A stretch of DNA of 7,333 bases from assembly GCA_005883295.1 (NCBI GenBank), contig VAWV01000134.1:1-7333 (forward strand), in the 5' to 3' direction. Shown in pieces: positions 6,088 through 7,333 of the stretch. Numbering within the stretch: position 1 is the first letter of the stretch; every line of letters starts with the position of its first letter. This DNA is from Actinomycetota bacterium (GTDB lineage: Bacteria; Actinomycetota; Thermoleophilia; Solirubrobacterales; Thermoleophilaceae). Below the pieces are notes generated by a model that was not told where the DNA came from, made no database searches, and was given only the letters and a program-made list of their open reading frames with translations. Made by a program: the position numbers and the translations under genes.

Positions 6088-7333
6088 CTACAAGCTGACC
6101 GTGCGCCCGGTGAAGAAGCCGTCGCTCGCCACCACCGCGTCGACGACCTCCTGCGGCACCGCCGACTCGGCGGTGACCACCATCACGGCCTCGGTGGACG
6201 CGGCCGGCTCCGGCTCCCCGTCGTCGGGCCGCAGGCCCACCGCCGCCGAGATCACGTTCACGCCGGCCTCGCCCAGGGCGGTCCCCACCCGGCCGAGCAT
6301 GCCCGGTTGGTCGCGATAGCGGAACACGGCCATGTGCGGCTCGAGCTGGACGTTGAAGCGCGAGCCCCAGGCCTCGAGCAGGTGCGCCCGGTTCCGTCGC
6401 CCGAGGGTCGTGCCGACCACGCGGGTGGAGCTGTCGCCGCTCCTGACCGTGACGCGCACGAGGTCGGTGAAGTCCCGCGCGTGGGGCCGGCTGGTCTCGG
6501 CGATCTCGATGCCGCGCTCTGCGGCGAGCGTCGGCGCGTTCACGTCGTTCACCTGCTCCTCGGTGCGGCCGCGGAGGATGCCCTTCAGGACCTGCACCGT
6601 CAGCAGGCGCGTGTCGCGCTCGGCGATCCGCCCCAGGTACTCCACCTCCACCGCGTCGATCGAGCTTCCCTCGGCCAGAGCGGCGCCGATCCGGCCGAGT
6701 GCGTCGCTCAGCGGCACGAACGGACCGAGCTCCTCCAGGTCCTCCGCCCGCACCGCGGGCACATTCACGGCGCTCGTGACCACGCCGCCGGTGAGCGCGG
6801 CCACGACCTGCTCCGCGGCCTGGTAACCGGCGCGGTCCGTGGCCTCCGCCGTGGAGGCGCCCAGGTGCGGGGTGACGACCACGTTCGGGTAGCCGAAGAG
6901 CGGATGCTCGGTGGCCGGCTCCTCGCGGAAGACGTCCAGCGCGGCCGCGGCCACCTTGCCGGAGTCGAGCGCGGCCCCCCGTCCTTCATCTTCGAGAAGG
7001 CCTCGGCGTCGAGCCAGTCCTCGGTCTCCGGCGTCTTCGGGAGGTGGATCGTCACGAAGTCGGAGGCGGCGTAGAGCTCGTCCGATGTGGCGGCCCGCTC
7101 CACGCCGAGCTCACGGAAGCGCTCCTCCGCCACGTAGAGGTCGAAGGCGATCACGCGCATCCCGAAGGCCTGGGCGCGCTGGGCCACCAGCTGGCCGATG
7201 CGGCCGAAGCCCAGGATGCCGAGGGTCTTCTCGTTGAGCTCGACGCCGCTGAACTTGGACCGCTCCCACTTCCCCGAGGTGAGCGACGCGTGGGCCTGGG
7301 GCACGTTGCGGGCGAGGGCGAGCAGCATCGCCA
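6088..7333 (-). pseudogene. serA: D-3-phosphoglycerate dehydrogenase, frameshifted by an internal deletion and cut at the 5' end by the window edge
   Basis: SerA oxidises 3-phosphoglycerate to 3-phosphohydroxypyruvate, the first step of serine synthesis. The 5' part (7333 to about 6978) encodes NVPQAHASL, the NAD motif LGILGFGRIGQL and, at its end, FSKMKDG. The 3' part (about 6978 to 6088), in another frame, resumes at ALDSGKVAAAALDVFREEP, then TPHLGAST, the intervening (ASB) domain and a C-terminal ACT domain (MAVFRYRDQPGMLGRVG), the Mycobacterium-type long SerA architecture. About 100 N-terminal residues lie outside the window. Between KMKDG and ALDSGK, homologues have about 19 residues containing N-x-A-R-G-G; here only five bases (GGGCC) remain, so about 52 bases are missing and the frame changes. 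The lost Arg corresponds to catalytic R240 of E. coli SerA, while the Glu and His of the catalytic set remain. As written the gene cannot make active enzyme; an assembly error at the G6 run (6975-6980) is a strong alternative. Confidence 0.85.

Noticed and set aside
6975..6980. Programmed -1 frameshifting on the G6 run to express full serA
   Set aside because: A -1 slip would join the two frames, but the catalytic-arginine loop would still be missing, so it could not give active enzyme.
5104..7074. A 656-codon open frame on the plus strand, and a similar 404-codon one at 3887-5101
   Set aside because: Both are antisense to clearly recognisable genes (MDR gene, serA, leuA) and give Arg/His/Gly-rich translations with no domain; long antisense frames are common in high-GC DNA.

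Overview
The window is high-GC and almost fully coding, with GTG starts and Tat- and F420-linked enzymes. This fits a soil-type actinobacterium, perhaps of the Thermoleophilia/Solirubrobacterales kind; that placement is an inference from gene content, not a phylogeny. There are no tRNA or rRNA genes, insertion sequences or CRISPR arrays, and no stretch over 300 bases lacks a gene.

Left part (1-2895): a class II aldolase (minus strand, cut by the left edge) diverges across 38 bases from a plus-strand pair. The pair is a DUF2236/MpaB-type oxygenase and a Tat-exported flavin amine oxidase. These two genes lie in the same reading frame, separated by a single TAG that is followed at once by GTG. 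The amine oxidase keeps the monoamine-oxidase C-terminal signature, including a cysteine where MAO carries its covalent FAD.

Right part (2897-7333): a minus-strand run of serA, an MDR quinone-oxidoreductase-like gene, leuA and an F420-dependent (Ddn-type) reductase gene. The spacings are 12, 131 and 3 bases. It ends one base from the amine oxidase stop, so the two blocks converge with no room for a terminator. serA as given is broken: about 52 bases are missing and the frame shifts, removing the loop with the catalytic arginine. This may be a real mutation or an assembly error.

The most interesting element is the 131-base gap in front of leuA. It encodes a 17-residue leader peptide, MTFQLSLRLLLLPLRGE, with seven leucine codons, four of them consecutive. 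Nearly the whole leader coding sequence can pair (27 base pairs in five blocks) with the RNA just upstream of leuA, including its Shine-Dalgarno sequence and start codon. Two smaller hairpins are enclosed. This looks like a leucine-sensing attenuator acting on translation: ribosomes stalled at the Leu codons would free the leuA start, and completed leader translation would let the helix close. The sequence complementarity is directly visible; the mechanism is inferred.
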